Positions 34,164 through 43,312 of a stretch of 64,000 nucleotides of DNA are shown one piece after another. The translations under genes were made by a program, and so were the position numbers. Position 1 is the first letter of the stretch, and each line of letters starts with the position of its first letter. The DNA is from Endozoicomonas euniceicola (GTDB taxonomy: Bacteria; Pseudomonadota; Gammaproteobacteria; Pseudomonadales; Endozoicomonadaceae). The stretch is taken from positions 3,473,001-3,537,000 of the forward strand of contig NZ_CP103300.1 in assembly GCF_025562755.1 (NCBI RefSeq), given 5' to 3'. A model generated the notes under the pieces. That model made no database searches. It was not told the DNA's origin and saw only the letters and a program-made list of their open reading frames with translations.

Positions 34164-35579
34164 TTACTTTCTGCTAATGCCGCCTTTGGTGAGTTGGGCG
34201 GGATCAAGAATCTCTTTCAATTCCTGTTCCGACAGATCGGTTTTCTCCTTCGCAACGTCCAGAATAGAGCGTTGTTCTTTATAAGCCTGTTTGGCAATTT
34301 CCGCCGCTTTCATGTAACCAATGATCGGGTTGAGAGCCGTTACCAGAACCGGGTTGCGGTCAAGGGATTCGTGAATGTTCGCTTCCCGCACCCTGAATCC
34401 TTTGATGGCTTTGTCAGCCAGAATGGTGCTGGCATTGCTGGCCAGTGTGATGGATTGCACCAGGTTATTCGCCACCAGTGGCAACATAACATTCAGCTCA
34501 AAATTACCGGACTGGGCAGCTATGGCGACGGAGGTATCCAGCCCGATTATTTGCGCGGCCACCATGGTGGCAGACTCTGAAATCACCGGGTTGATCTTGC
34601 CGGGCATAATACTGGAACCCGGTTGCAGTGCAGGCAGTTCAATTTCACCAATGCCCGACAATGGGCCACTGTTCATCCAACGCAGATCATTGGCAATCTT
34701 CATCAGGCTGACCGCTAATCCCCGGAGGCTGGCAGACAGCTCCAGGGCGGTAGCGGGAACACTTTGGGCGGCGAAAAAATTTGGGGCGGGTGTGAATGGT
34801 AAACCGGTGTCCTTTGCCAGAGCATCGCAGACCGTCTGTGAATAGTCCGGGTGAGTATTCGTTCCTGAACCAACGGCTGTTCCCCCCAGTGTCAGTTGCA
34901 ACAGGCGGGTTTGCGTGGTTTTCAGGCGCTCCTGATCCTGCTGTAGCAACGCTTTCCAGCCACCCATTTCCTGAGCAAAAGTAACAGGCATCGCGTCCAT
35001 GGTGTGAGTGCGTCCGGTTTTGACAATCGAACCAATGTCCTGAATGCGCTCATCAAGGGTTCTGATCAGGTGTGAAAGCGCGGGCAGAAGCTGACGCTCC
35101 ACAAGCAGGGCAGAAGTCACATGAATGGCTGAAGGAATCACATCATTGCTGCTCTGACCAAGGTTTACATCATCGTTTGGGCTGACAGGTGTTGTACCGT
35201 TGTTTCTGGCAAGCTGGCTGATCACTTCATTGACATTCATATTGGTGCTGGTGCCAGAACCTGTCTGATAAACATCAATGGGGAACTGGCTGTGAAAAGA
35301 GCCAGGGTACTGCGCTGCGATGACCTGGTTCGCCGCTTTGATGATGGATCCGGCCTTGTCGTTTGAGAGCAAACCCAGCGACAGGTTGGCAGAAGCGGCC
35401 GCTTTTTTGATATGGGCAATGGCAGTGATAAACGCTTCGGGCAGGGATTGCCCACTGACCGGGAAGTTATCCACAGCCCGCTGGGTTTGCGCGCCATATA
35501 ACGCATCAACGGGAACAGCGACTTCTCCCAGGCTGTCTGTTTCGATCCTGACATCGTTTGAGTTGGTTGATGTACTCAT
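34164..35579 (-). CDS. fumC: Class II fumarate hydratase FumC
   Basis: The 471 residues from MSTSTNSNDV, close to the usual 460-467, carry TGSGTSTNMNVNEVI, NDDVNLGQSSNDVIPS and the superfamily signature GSSIMPGKINPV. It interconverts fumarate and malate in the TCA cycle without an iron-sulfur cluster. An ATG at 35606 would add nine residues. The stop nearly touches the convergent DUF218 gene. Confidence 0.94.
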   Translation of the reverse strand: MSTSTNSNDVRIETDSLGEVAVPVDALYGAQTQRAVDNFPVSGQSLPEAFITAIAHIKKAAASANLSLGLLSNDKAGSIIKAANQVIAAQYPGSFHSQFPIDVYQTGSGTSTNMNVNEVISQLARNNGTTPVSPNDDVNLGQSSNDVIPSAIHVTSALLVERQLLPALSHLIRTLDERIQDIGSIVKTGRTHTMDAMPVTFAQEMGGWKALLQQDQERLKTTQTRLLQLTLGGTAVGSGTNTHPDYSQTVCDALAKDTGLPFTPAPNFFAAQSVPATALELSASLRGLAVSLMKIANDLRWMNSGPLSGIGEIELPALQPGSSIMPGKINPVISESATMVAAQIIGLDTSVAIAAQSGNFELNVMLPLVANNLVQSITLASNASTILADKAIKGFRVREANIHESLDRNPVLVTALNPIIGYMKAAEIAKQAYKEQRSILDVAKEKTDLSEQELKEILDPAQLTKGGISRK

Positions 35580-35640
35580 AATGGTGAGCCCTGTGGTAGT
35601 GATCATTGAACATGTCTGACTGCTTTAATGATTTTTAACG

Positions 35641-35740
35641 AACCTTGCGAAATTCTCCATCCATAGCCTCTCATTGGGAGCGGCGCGACCTTTGAAGGTT
35701 TGGATGGAGATGGATAGCGAGGCTTGCGTAGAGCAAGCCC
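35641..35740. repeat. 100-bp structured repeat, copy 2
   Basis: This partner of 30185-30284, in the same orientation, lies just upstream of fumC, so it may carry or disturb its promoter. Confidence 0.75.
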
Positions 35741-35870
35741 ATGTACTAACTTCAGTGCACTGCGAAACCCTGCATAATGGGCTTGGTGGCTGAGACAACA
35801 GCCTACTCGACAGACAGATAAGCCTCTGGACAAATACTCAAGCGTCACCGTTGCTGGACTAACTACGAGA

Positions 35871-36075
35871 AACAAATCAGGAAAACACAACCGTTTTCTG
35901 GCTTCTACCGCCGATGCGCTGGGACACAGCGTATGTGTAAAGAGTTCCCCTGTCGTGGTTCGGCAACCTGTACGACAGCGAGAGGCTATGTTATTTGACA
36001 TAGTGGGTCGCACGTAATTCCCGATTAGAAGCCCCCACTAGAATCGGCTTGCCGATTTAGTGGGGGGAGTGTGTC
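35871..36075 (+). mobile_element. Remnant of an IS200/IS605-type right end
   Basis: A very strong hairpin (36032-36040 with 36058-36066, extended by AATCGGC/GCCGATT around a TT loop) sits in GAAGCC...GGGGAG...GTCAC context, the same frame as the right ends of the complete IS605 copies here (GAAGCC...GGGGAGCAGTCAC). The bases before it read like a decayed tnpB end. No intact gene remains. Confidence 0.5.
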
Positions 36076-36122
36076 ACGCAGTATTCGACAATGTGCAAAG
36101 TTATCCTGAATGCAGGATGTCA

Positions 36123-36348
36123 TCAGTCACCACAACCACCAAGCCCGGAGGAGCAATCACCAGACCTGGGGTGATAAGTAGTCTTATTTTCTGTTTTTGA
36201 GGATTGGGCTGGCTTTATAGCTCCTCTGGAGATGGGTAAATCAATAGTCCTTTTGCCTATTTCCTTTTCTACGGCGATGTCGTACGCAGATTTTTCTTCT
36301 TTGTTACGGTAGTTTATGAAGACATGCGCTTTTTGGTTTTCCAAAAGT
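36123..36348 (-). pseudogene. C-terminal fragment of an ankyrin-repeat protein
   Basis: About 75 codons are open up to the IS605 left end and read LLENQKAHVFINYRNKEEKS, then AYDIAVEKEIGKRTI, as the last ankyrin helices do, ending in SGDCSSGLGGCGD. The Gly/Cys tail resembles that of the ankyrin protein at the window start. The 5' part is missing, cut at the IS insertion. Confidence 0.55.
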
Positions 36349-36422
36349 TTAGCAAAATCGTCGTAAACCCTCGCCCAATGCGGGCGGGGATATAAGACGG
36401 GAAGGCGCAGAGCCTTCCGCCA

Positions 36423-36854
36423 TCAATCTGGTGTACTCTGGCTATTAACGTAGTCCTTCAGAGTCTCGATAGTTGCACCGCCAGCACTGCAAGCAAAGTA
36501 AGACCTTGACCACATTAAGCCTGCTTTGCTCTGAGCAGTAAGGTGGGTATTCAGCATTCGCAACCGTCTTGATGATGTTGATTTGAGATTATTTACCATG
36601 ACACTGATAGCCAGTTTTGGTGGGTAGGCCACCAACGGGTGTACGTGATCTTTTTCGCCATCCATTTCAAGTAACTGGCATTCCAGTTTTTCACATGCAC
36701 TCTCGAACGACTCCCGTAACTGCTTGATCATATAGCCATCAAAAAGCTTTCGCCTGTACTTTGTCGTGAACACCAAATGAACAACCAGCTTGGTAACGCT
36801 ATGTCGTTTGCGAAGATACCCTTTAAGCAAATCTTTATTGTGTGCGCTCACTTG
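36423..36854 (-). CDS. tnpA: IS200/IS605 Y1 transposase TnpA, copy A (possibly impaired)
   Basis: The 143 residues start from a GTG with AGAGG upstream. The HUH motif His69-Val-His71 and catalytic Tyr134 (TLKDYVNSQ) are present. Residue 72 is Pro where copy B and most relatives have Leu (HVHPLV against HVHLLV), directly beside the metal site, which may reduce activity. The 5' end lies back to back with tnpB. Confidence 0.9.
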   Translation of the reverse strand, partial: QVSAHNKDLLKGYLRKRHSVTKLVVHLVFTTKYRRKLFDGYMIKQLRESFESACEKLECQLLEMDGEKDHVHPLVAYPPKLAISVMVNNLKSTSSRRLRMLNTHLTAQSKAGLMWSRSYFACSAGGATIETLKDYVNSQSTPD

Positions 36855-36916
36855 AAAACCTCTTTCAAATATCTGTAATATAAACTTTATATTAATGAGC
36901 ACTGAAATAACGTTCC

Positions 36917-38089
36917 ATGCTGAGAGCCACCAAAGTACGAATCTATCCAACATCAGAGCAGGCGGAATTTCTCGACCGTCAGTTTGATGCTGTGCGGTTC
37001 GTATGGAACAAGGCCCTGGCTATTAAGGTTCATTATTACAAGGTTCGTGGGCAGAGCCTTTCTCCCAAAAAACACCTGAAGCCCTTGCTGGCAAAAGCCA
37101 AGAAAAGCCGAAAGTACTCATGGCTGAAAAACGCTGACTCTATTGCACTGCAACAGGCCACTATCAATCTGGATACGGCCTTTCAAAACTTTTTCAATCC
37201 CAAATTGCAGGCAAGATTTCCTCGCTTCAAGAAAAAGCATGGCAAGCAAAGTAGCTACCATTGTACGTCTGTCTCTGTGGGCGATAACGGGATAAAAATC
37301 CCCAAGTGCAAGCCCATAAGGGCTAAAGTGCATCGTGAAATAGTGGGTAAGGTGAAGTCTATCACCCTGAGCAGAACGCTAACCGGCAAGTATTTTGCCT
37401 CCATATTGGCTGATGATACCCAGGAACAACCAAAACAGATTGATAATCTTGAAGCTAATCAGGTTGTCGGTGTTGATATGGGGATTACTGATCTGGCTAT
37501 CACCAGTACCGGCCATAAGACTGGCAATCCTCGCTTTCTGAAAAAAGCACAACGTAACCTGAAAAGAAAACAACAGGCTCTATCTCGCTGCAAGAAAGGC
37601 TCAAGAGGTAGGCGCAAAGCCCGTTTATTGGTGGCAAAGGCGCATGAGCGTGTAGCCTTTGCCCGTAATGATTTTCAGCATAAGCTATCAAAACAACTCA
37701 TCGACGAAAACCAAGCGGTGATTGTGGAGACACTGAAAGTTAAAAACATGCTCAAGAACAAGCGTCTTGCTCGTTCTATTGCTGATGCTGGCTGGCATTC
37801 ACTGATAACCAAACTCGAATACAAGGCAAAGCAGGAAGGTAAACATCTGGTGAAGATAGACCAGTGGTTTGCATCCTCTAAAACTTGCTCAGTCTGCGAT
37901 TTGAAACAGGAAAAAATGCCATTGAGAATCCGATCATGGGAGTGTAGCTGTGGTGCTATCCATGACCGGGATATTAATGCAGCTCGCAATATCAAGAAGC
38001 AAGGCATATTGAAATTAAAGGCGGAAGGACTGTCCGTTTCTGCTGATGGAGGCTTGCGTAAATCCGGCAGACTGTCGGTTGCTGCCTAA
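36917..38089 (+). CDS. tnpB: TnpB RNA-guided nuclease, copy A
   Basis: The 390 residues contain split RuvC residues Asp187 (GVDMGITD), Glu271 (VIVETLKV) and Asp352 (HDRDINAARN), and a zinc finger with Cys324, 327, 343 and 345 (CSVC...CSCG). All are intact. TnpB uses an omega RNA from the gene's 3' end and the element's right end to cut the empty donor site and so retain the element. The guide would be the bases after 38129. Confidence 0.93.
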   Translation: MLRATKVRIYPTSEQAEFLDRQFDAVRFVWNKALAIKVHYYKVRGQSLSPKKHLKPLLAKAKKSRKYSWLKNADSIALQQATINLDTAFQNFFNPKLQARFPRFKKKHGKQSSYHCTSVSVGDNGIKIPKCKPIRAKVHREIVGKVKSITLSRTLTGKYFASILADDTQEQPKQIDNLEANQVVGVDMGITDLAITSTGHKTGNPRFLKKAQRNLKRKQQALSRCKKGSRGRRKARLLVAKAHERVAFARNDFQHKLSKQLIDENQAVIVETLKVKNMLKNKRLARSIADAGWHSLITKLEYKAKQEGKHLVKIDQWFASSKTCSVCDLKQEKMPLRIRSWECSCGAIHDRDINAARNIKKQGILKLKAEGLSVSADGGLRKSGRLSVAA

Positions 38090-38313
38090 GAAATCAGAAG
38101 CCTCACCCGATAGGGTGGGGAGCAGTCACCAACCGCCTGCTCATTATATTTCTGGCAGGCTTTGATGAGAGGGGTGTTATTATTTGTAACTATTCAGCCC
38201 CTACACGATAGACTGGAATTTTTGTGATTGTGTGCCATTTTGAAAGGCAGTTTTCAGACATTTACCCGTCATGAGCCATGGCCAACAATTTTCTTAAAGT
38301 AAAACAGATCTAA

Positions 38314-39618
38314 ATGTGTTCAATAATAAAAGGCTTCTCCAAATTGAATCGTGAAGAAAAAGTGAAATGCTTACTCGAACAGCAAGCCTTAGCACCTCAC
38401 TTGGCAGAATCATTCCGGGAGTTTTTACATCCAAACAAGCAGCATTTATTTAACGATATTTCAGAGAACATCATCTCAAATTATATTTTACCATTTAGCA
38501 TCGCACCTAACTTTCTGGTTAACGATAAAATATACTTGGTACCCATGGTTATTGAAGAAAGTTCTGTAGTGGCTGCGGCTTCAAAAGCAGCGAGCTTTTG
38601 GGCCAGAAATGGGGGCTTCAGAACAAAAGTGATAAATACACTTAAGAATGGTCAGATCCATTTTACCTGGATGGGCGATTGTGCCGCATTGAATTCGTTT
38701 AAAGATGAAATTCTTGAGCTAATCAATAATGTAACCGAGCGTATAACCAAAAAAATGCGCAAGCGAGGTGGTGGTATTATGGATGTTGAGTTCAAATCAA
38801 TTGTCAACATGGCCAATACACATCAGGCTTTGATTAAATTCAAAACAGCCGATTCGATGGGTGCTAATTTTATCAATACCTGCCTCGAAACCATTGCGCC
38901 TCACTTGATGGACTTCATTAATCAACACCAACAGCTTAAAAGTGCTGAAGCCGCCAAAAGCATCATGTGTATTCTGAGTAATTACACCCCTGAATGTTTG
39001 GTTGAATGCACTGCTTCATGCGACATTGAACAATTACAACCCTATGCCGGTGACTATTCTGTGCAAGAGTTTGCTGAACGCTATAGAACAGCTGTTGAAA
39101 TTGCAATTAACGACCCTTACCGGGCTGTAACCCACAACAAAGGTATTTTTAATGGCATTGATGCTGTGGTTTTAGCAACCGGCAATGACTTCAGAGCCAT
39201 TGAAGCCGGAGCTCAAGCTTACGCTGCTCGATCAGGAAGCTATTCTTCGCTGACATCTTTAAATATCAATAACAATCAGTTCACCTATACGCTAAAGGTT
39301 CCGTTAGCTTTGGGTACTGTTGGAGGTTTAACCAATACGCATCCCATGGCCAAAGCCGCAATGCAGATTCTTCAACAGCCATCTGCGGAACAATTAATGC
39401 AGCTTGTTGCAGCTGCCGGCCTGGCCAATAATTTTGGAGCTGTAGCATCACTGGTTACCAGTGGTATTCAAAAAGGCCATATGAAGCTGCATTTGAGCAA
39501 TGTGCTAAATCACTTAGAAGCATCTGAAGCTGAAAAATCATCCACCCTCAAACATTTTAAAGACACTGCGGTTAGTTACTCAATGGTGGAGCAATTTTTA
39601 AAAGAATTGAGAAAGTAA
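38314..39618 (+). CDS. Class II hydroxymethylglutaryl-CoA reductase
   Basis: The 434 residues contain the catalytic set: Glu81/82 (VIEESSVVAAASKAA), Lys276 (THNKGIFNG), Asp292 (ATGNDFRAIEAGAQAYAAR) and His389 (QKGHMKLHL). TADSMGANF also marks the family. It interconverts HMG-CoA and mevalonate; class II enzymes serve mevalonate use or breakdown as well as synthesis. No other mevalonate gene is visible. The gene is AT-rich and boxed by IS copies, so it was probably acquired. Confidence 0.9.
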   Translation: MCSIIKGFSKLNREEKVKCLLEQQALAPHLAESFREFLHPNKQHLFNDISENIISNYILPFSIAPNFLVNDKIYLVPMVIEESSVVAAASKAASFWARNGGFRTKVINTLKNGQIHFTWMGDCAALNSFKDEILELINNVTERITKKMRKRGGGIMDVEFKSIVNMANTHQALIKFKTADSMGANFINTCLETIAPHLMDFINQHQQLKSAEAAKSIMCILSNYTPECLVECTASCDIEQLQPYAGDYSVQEFAERYRTAVEIAINDPYRAVTHNKGIFNGIDAVVLATGNDFRAIEAGAQAYAARSGSYSSLTSLNINNNQFTYTLKVPLALGTVGGLTNTHPMAKAAMQILQQPSAEQLMQLVAAAGLANNFGAVASLVTSGIQKGHMKLHLSNVLNHLEASEAEKSSTLKHFKDTAVSYSMVEQFLKELRK

Positions 39619-39745
39619 TGCAAGAAGAAAGTTCAGAGGAATATTATGCGCATGAAAAGTTATTACTCACTGGCAGCTATTCCCTAAGAAATAAATAAAC
39701 CAAGAAAATTTATACTTTTCTATGGCTGAAAAATTCAGGCCGAAG

Positions 39746-39865
39746 TCACCCACTCTGCTCCTGAAGCCGAACAATCTGCTCTTGCTGTCGGGCGATCAGT
39801 TCCTGTTGCTGAATGATGAACTCAAGCAGGTTTGGTGACAGGCCGTTGGCAGGAAGGGTAATCAT
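39746..39865 (-). pseudogene. IS66-family TnpC, N-terminal fragment
   Basis: The 39 codons (MITLPANGLSPNLLEFIIQQ, then QQEQIVRLQEQ) match the start of IS66 transposases and end early. The remainder of the 330-base gap between the HMG-CoA reductase and hydratase genes holds nothing recognised. Confidence 0.55.
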
Positions 39866-39949
39866 AAGATTGAAGATTAGACGACAAGTTGAAGTTTTTC
39901 CTCATGTACCGATTTTCGAGCATATACTAATAATTTTCTCATCTCCTTC

Positions 39950-40753
39950 TCATTTATACCATTCGGGTTGACGCTTTTCAAAGAAGGCTTTAACACCTTC
40001 CTGACCTTCATCCGATTTTCTTGATTCTGCAATTTTGGCAAGGCAGAGTTCTTTTATTTCATGACTATTAAGCGGTGAACCTAACTCGTTAAGCAAATGC
40101 TTAGTTGAGGCCATGGCCTGAGAACCGTTAGCTTTAAATAAAGAGCATAAACCGTCAACTCTATCAGGAATGGCTTTGGCTGTTAATATTTCATGAATAA
40201 GGCCTAACTTCTTCGCTTTTTTAGCAGTAAAAGTTTGCGCACTAAGCATCAAGACTCTGGCTTGGGAAAGGCCAATTTTATTAACCACAAATGGTGCAAT
40301 GGTGGCTGGCACCAAGCCAAGTTTAACCTCTGAAAACGATAGTTTCACATTGGATTCGGCAATAACATAATCGGCGCAAGCCAACAAGCCTAAAGCACCA
40401 CCAATGGCATATTTTTCAACCCAGACGATAACAGGTCCGGGGAAGTTATTAAGTAACTCAAAGAGCTGGAAAAACAATGCAGCATCAGCTCTGTTCTCTT
40501 TGTCAGTTTGGTTAAGACCTTTTTTCATCCATCGTAAGTCGGCACCTGAGCAAAATACATTACCGGCTCCACGTATAACAAGTACTTTTTGTTTGTTGTC
40601 ACATTTGATCTTTTCTAAACTAGCTATCAGGCATTTTAACATGTCTTTCGAAAGCGCATTCTTTCTTGACGAATCGTTAAGAAGGATATGGCTAATGCCA
40701 TTTGACTGGTTTAATTTCACCAGGCCTTTATTGTTACATTCTGTAGATGCCAT
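39950..40753 (-). CDS. Enoyl-CoA hydratase/isomerase family (methylglutaconyl-CoA hydratase-like)
   Basis: The 267 residues from MASTECNNKG have an AAGGA site. The crotonase oxyanion-hole and catalytic regions are GAGNVFCSGADLRWMKKG and YAIGGALGLLACADYVI. FSEVKLGLVPATIAPFV is typical of methylglutaconyl-CoA hydratases, which make HMG-CoA in leucine breakdown. That would feed the neighbouring HMG-CoA reductase. It is AT-rich like its neighbour and convergent with it. Confidence 0.88.
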   Translation of the reverse strand: MASTECNNKGLVKLNQSNGISHILLNDSSRKNALSKDMLKCLIASLEKIKCDNKQKVLVIRGAGNVFCSGADLRWMKKGLNQTDKENRADAALFFQLFELLNNFPGPVIVWVEKYAIGGALGLLACADYVIAESNVKLSFSEVKLGLVPATIAPFVVNKIGLSQARVLMLSAQTFTAKKAKKLGLIHEILTAKAIPDRVDGLCSLFKANGSQAMASTKHLLNELGSPLNSHEIKELCLAKIAESRKSDEGQEGVKAFFEKRQPEWYK

Positions 40754-40783
40754 ATTTTGTGTCCTTCTTTTCATCGTTATTAT

Positions 40784-40900
40784 TGACATCCTCCTCGCCG
40801 TAAACGACGAGGATTCTTACAGCTAGACGGCAATGCCCTGCCGCAGTGCATCCCTTACCAGTAGCGGGACACACCTTATTCGCTTTCTTGCCCTACGGTT
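40784..40900 (-). mobile_element. Solo right end of an IS200/IS605 (tnpB-type) element
   Basis: The hairpin ATCCTCCTCG/CGACGAGGAT (40788-40814) followed by TTCTTACAGCTAGACGG and a CCGCAGTGCA stretch is the usual form of IS605/IS1341 right ends. No tnpB remains. Confidence 0.5.
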
Positions 40901-41041
40901 AAGATTGTCGAGTAAACGACACGGGCAAAAAACGGAGCTAATTTAGTTTTTTACTTTCCTGTCTTGGCAGCGTAATCGCTAAAACATCCAAGACAAAAAA
41001 AAGATAGTACAGAGAGCTTGCTTTGCAAGCTGAACTTACAT

Positions 41042-41067
41042 CCCCTCACTAAAAGTAAGGGGTTTTT
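41042..41067 (+). terminator. Rho-independent-like hairpin
   Basis: CCCCTCACT and AGTAAGGGG pair with one mismatch, followed by five T. Confidence 0.55.
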
Positions 41068-41074
41068 CGTTTGA

Positions 41075-41446
41075 AGTGATAAATCACAGCAGTCGGTAGA
41101 GCGTGGATTTCGGTTTCTGAAAAGCCCTGAATTTCTGGTCTCCTCGCTGTTTTTAAAGAAGCCGGAACGTATAGAAGCGTTGCTTATGATGATGACGCTT
41201 TGCCTGTTAGTCTACGCAGCGATACAGCATCGAATCAGGCATGAATTAAAGCGACAGAGTAGGTTCTTTCCGGATATGAAGCGAAAGCCCTGTCAGAATC
41301 CGACGACACGCTGGGTATTTTTTTGCTTTCAGGGAATTAATGTTTTATTGGTCGATGGTCATGAAAAACATGTCGTTGGCTTGCAGGAGAGGCAATTAAC
41401 CATCATTTCAATTCTTGGTCGTCCGTATCAAGAGATTTATTCCTGA
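41075..41446 (+). pseudogene. IS1634-family (DUF4277) transposase, C-terminal fragment
   Basis: The frame QQSVERGFRFLKSPEFLV, LKKPERIEALLMMMTLCLLV and PTTRWVFFCFQGINVLLVDG matches the C-terminal end of IS1634-type transposases. No 5' part is present. A central fragment of a similar transposase lies on the other strand at 42802-43282. Confidence 0.75.
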
Positions 41447-41621
41447 TATGGGTGCTGAATGACGGAACTCTATTCAGTTGCGACCATTTTTTGTGGTAAA
41501 TGACACCGGGAATAAGTTGTGATGAGATATCTGCAGTCCAATCATGCGGCTCGTTCTTTATAAAATTGACTACACTGATCTTTCTTATCCATGCATTCAT
41601 TCGAATATCAGGTGGTTAAAA

Positions 41622-42578
41622 TTGAAAGTTCTAAAGTTGATCTTACAGCAAGTCCTGTTTTTTTTGCTGGCAATAATGGCTCTGAATTTGCAGGCTACAA
41701 ATAATTTCAAGTTTGTTAATAAGAAGAACAATCGACACACCGAGATCAAAGTAGAGAAAATTAAGGACGAAGGTCGCTATTATTTAAGGGTATATTCAGA
41801 GACCAGACTAGAGGGAGGTTCATTAATCATCAATTCGATGAGAATGCCATTAAAATCTAGCGGAACAGGAGGAGAGTTGCCCACTTCGGAATCTGGCGAA
41901 GAACAGGATGGTCAGCACCTGGTGTTTTCTCTTCTGACTCGTGAGCTGCTTATTCGGAAGTCTCAAACGGGTCATTCTGAACCTTGTCATATATTGATGC
42001 CGTTTGGTTTTTTTGCTGATGGCACTATAAGGATTAATGGATTACTGAGAAATGTGACTGTCCTCCAAAATATAAGCGGTAGCGACTTTGCTATTCACGG
42101 ATATTTGAGCCCAGAACCTAACCGATCTTTTGGCCTGGAGCTGAATGAAGAGCAAGATGATCAGACTTCGGTTCATGTCATAGGCACAGTTGCATTCAAT
42201 CCGGATGATGGCCAGCTTACGAGGTTTGATATTTCCCCTTCAGGACATAATACAAATACGACAGTGAATTTTAGAGGAGTTCTACAACCCTTTGACAGAC
42301 CAAATGTCGTCAGTGAGCAGGGTTATGACGGGCAGAATGAGGGGGCGGTCGCAAGTGACGGAAATCAGGATAAAGAAGGCATAAAAGATGATCAACCGGA
42401 TGATAGCCGGCCTTTTTCGATTAATATTCCAGCAAATGATCTGAGTCTTGTTGGTGGTTTGCAAAGCAGAACTCCAGCTGATCAATTAGATTCCAGAACA
42501 AGTGTGCTTGGCAGTGTGGAAGGAGCCGGAGCTTGGAATAAAGGTGACACTGGAGGTCATAGCCCGGCAGATCAATAA
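41622..42578 (+). CDS. Putative secreted protein, unknown
   Basis: The 318 residues start from a TTG with GGTGG upstream; the frame opens at 41544. A hydrophobic signal-like segment (ILQQVLFFLLAIMALNLQA) is followed by beta-rich sequence, then a disordered acidic region (NQDKEGIKDDQPDDSRPFSI) and a Gly/Ser-rich tail. No domain is recognised. Confidence 0.5.
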   Translation: MKVLKLILQQVLFFLLAIMALNLQATNNFKFVNKKNNRHTEIKVEKIKDEGRYYLRVYSETRLEGGSLIINSMRMPLKSSGTGGELPTSESGEEQDGQHLVFSLLTRELLIRKSQTGHSEPCHILMPFGFFADGTIRINGLLRNVTVLQNISGSDFAIHGYLSPEPNRSFGLELNEEQDDQTSVHVIGTVAFNPDDGQLTRFDISPSGHNTNTTVNFRGVLQPFDRPNVVSEQGYDGQNEGAVASDGNQDKEGIKDDQPDDSRPFSINIPANDLSLVGGLQSRTPADQLDSRTSVLGSVEGAGAWNKGDTGGHSPADQ

Positions 42579-42596
42579 ACAAGGGAAGGTTTATGT

Positions 42597-42631
42597 TTAA
42601 CGAAAATTGCGAAATTCCTCCACCACAATAG
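42597..42631. repeat. Partial relative of the 100-bp repeat
   Basis: TAACGAAAATTGCGAAATTC followed by CTCCACCA resembles the first 30 bases of the repeats at 30185 and 35641. The bases to about 42800 look like decayed transposon sequence with no intact gene. Confidence 0.35.
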
Positions 42632-42801
42632 CATTGCGCAGCCGCACTGACCGAACAAAGACTGGTCGCGCAGATGCTTCCAGCTGGCGGCAGCAATGGC
42701 CAGTGCGAAGACAGCATGAAGCAAGGCTACAGGCTGCCCGCGCACTGCCAATGCCCGGTGTAAACGGTAAGTTTCGAGTTATCCACATTTTCTGTGGAAT
42801 T

Positions 42802-43282
42802 TTATGTGGAAAAGCCGGTAGAAACCGACCCTGGCAGTACTTCTGAATTGTCAACCCTGTAGCGGACCTGCTTCTGCAAATAATCCATAGTGGCATTGCG
42901 TAGCGAGGGTGTTGATCGCAAAGCACTTCTATTGCTCTCGCCATGTTCATAGCTGTTCATAAGTGCAGCATCGCCAATCAGATAATGATTATTCAGCGCC
43001 TCTTTGTAGCATTTCAAATGCTTGCTGATGACTTTTTTGAAATTAGTGTTGTCGTTTATTATTGCCACTGGATGCGGCCATGAATACGGGAATGCCCGCT
43101 TGATTTTCGGTCATTAAGAGCAGTATTGCCTGATTTAATTCGGGCCGGTGATCTCTGCTGTATCCACGACAGATTTTAATGCAGTTCAGGTCTTCTTCAT
43201 CGACTTCAGATTCACTGTTATAACGGCCATCCACATGAAAGCTGGTTGAATCAAGGTTCAGAGCATTACACGGCAGTTTCAA
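42802..43282 (-). pseudogene. IS1634-family (DUF4277) transposase, frameshifted central fragment
   Basis: MKLPCNALNLDSTSFHVDGR, KICRGYSRDHRPELNQAILL and ENQAGIPVFMAASSGN are classic DUF4277 transposase sequence. The match continues in another frame (DNTNFKKVISKH, then HYLIGDAALMNSYE) after about 43060, so a frameshift is present. Homology ends near 42955. Confidence 0.75.
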
Positions 43283-43312
43283 GACATTAACGGCCTTGAC
43301 AGCAGTGATAAA

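Larger units (their letters stand above)
36349..38129. mobile_element. IS200/IS605 element, copy A (tnpA and tnpB)
   Basis: This is 1781 bp shared almost base for base with 47753-49533. tnpA (minus) and tnpB (plus) are divergent. Subterminal hairpins are present at the left (CTCGCCC/GGGCGGG; GGAAGGC/GCCTTCC) and right (CTCACCC/GGGTGGG). Both copies share TTAG at the left edge, a candidate target/TAM motif. There are no terminal inverted repeats, as expected for single-strand HUH transposition. Confidence 0.9.

Noticed and set aside
35603..36013. 136-codon minus-strand frame across the 100-bp repeat
   Set aside because: It spans the repeat and IS debris, and shares only repeat-derived residues (MRGYGWRISQG) with the 2TM gene's upstream frame.
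42597..42950. 117-codon minus-strand frame
   Set aside because: It overlaps decayed transposon sequence in the wrong frame relative to recognisable DUF4277 homology, with unnatural composition.
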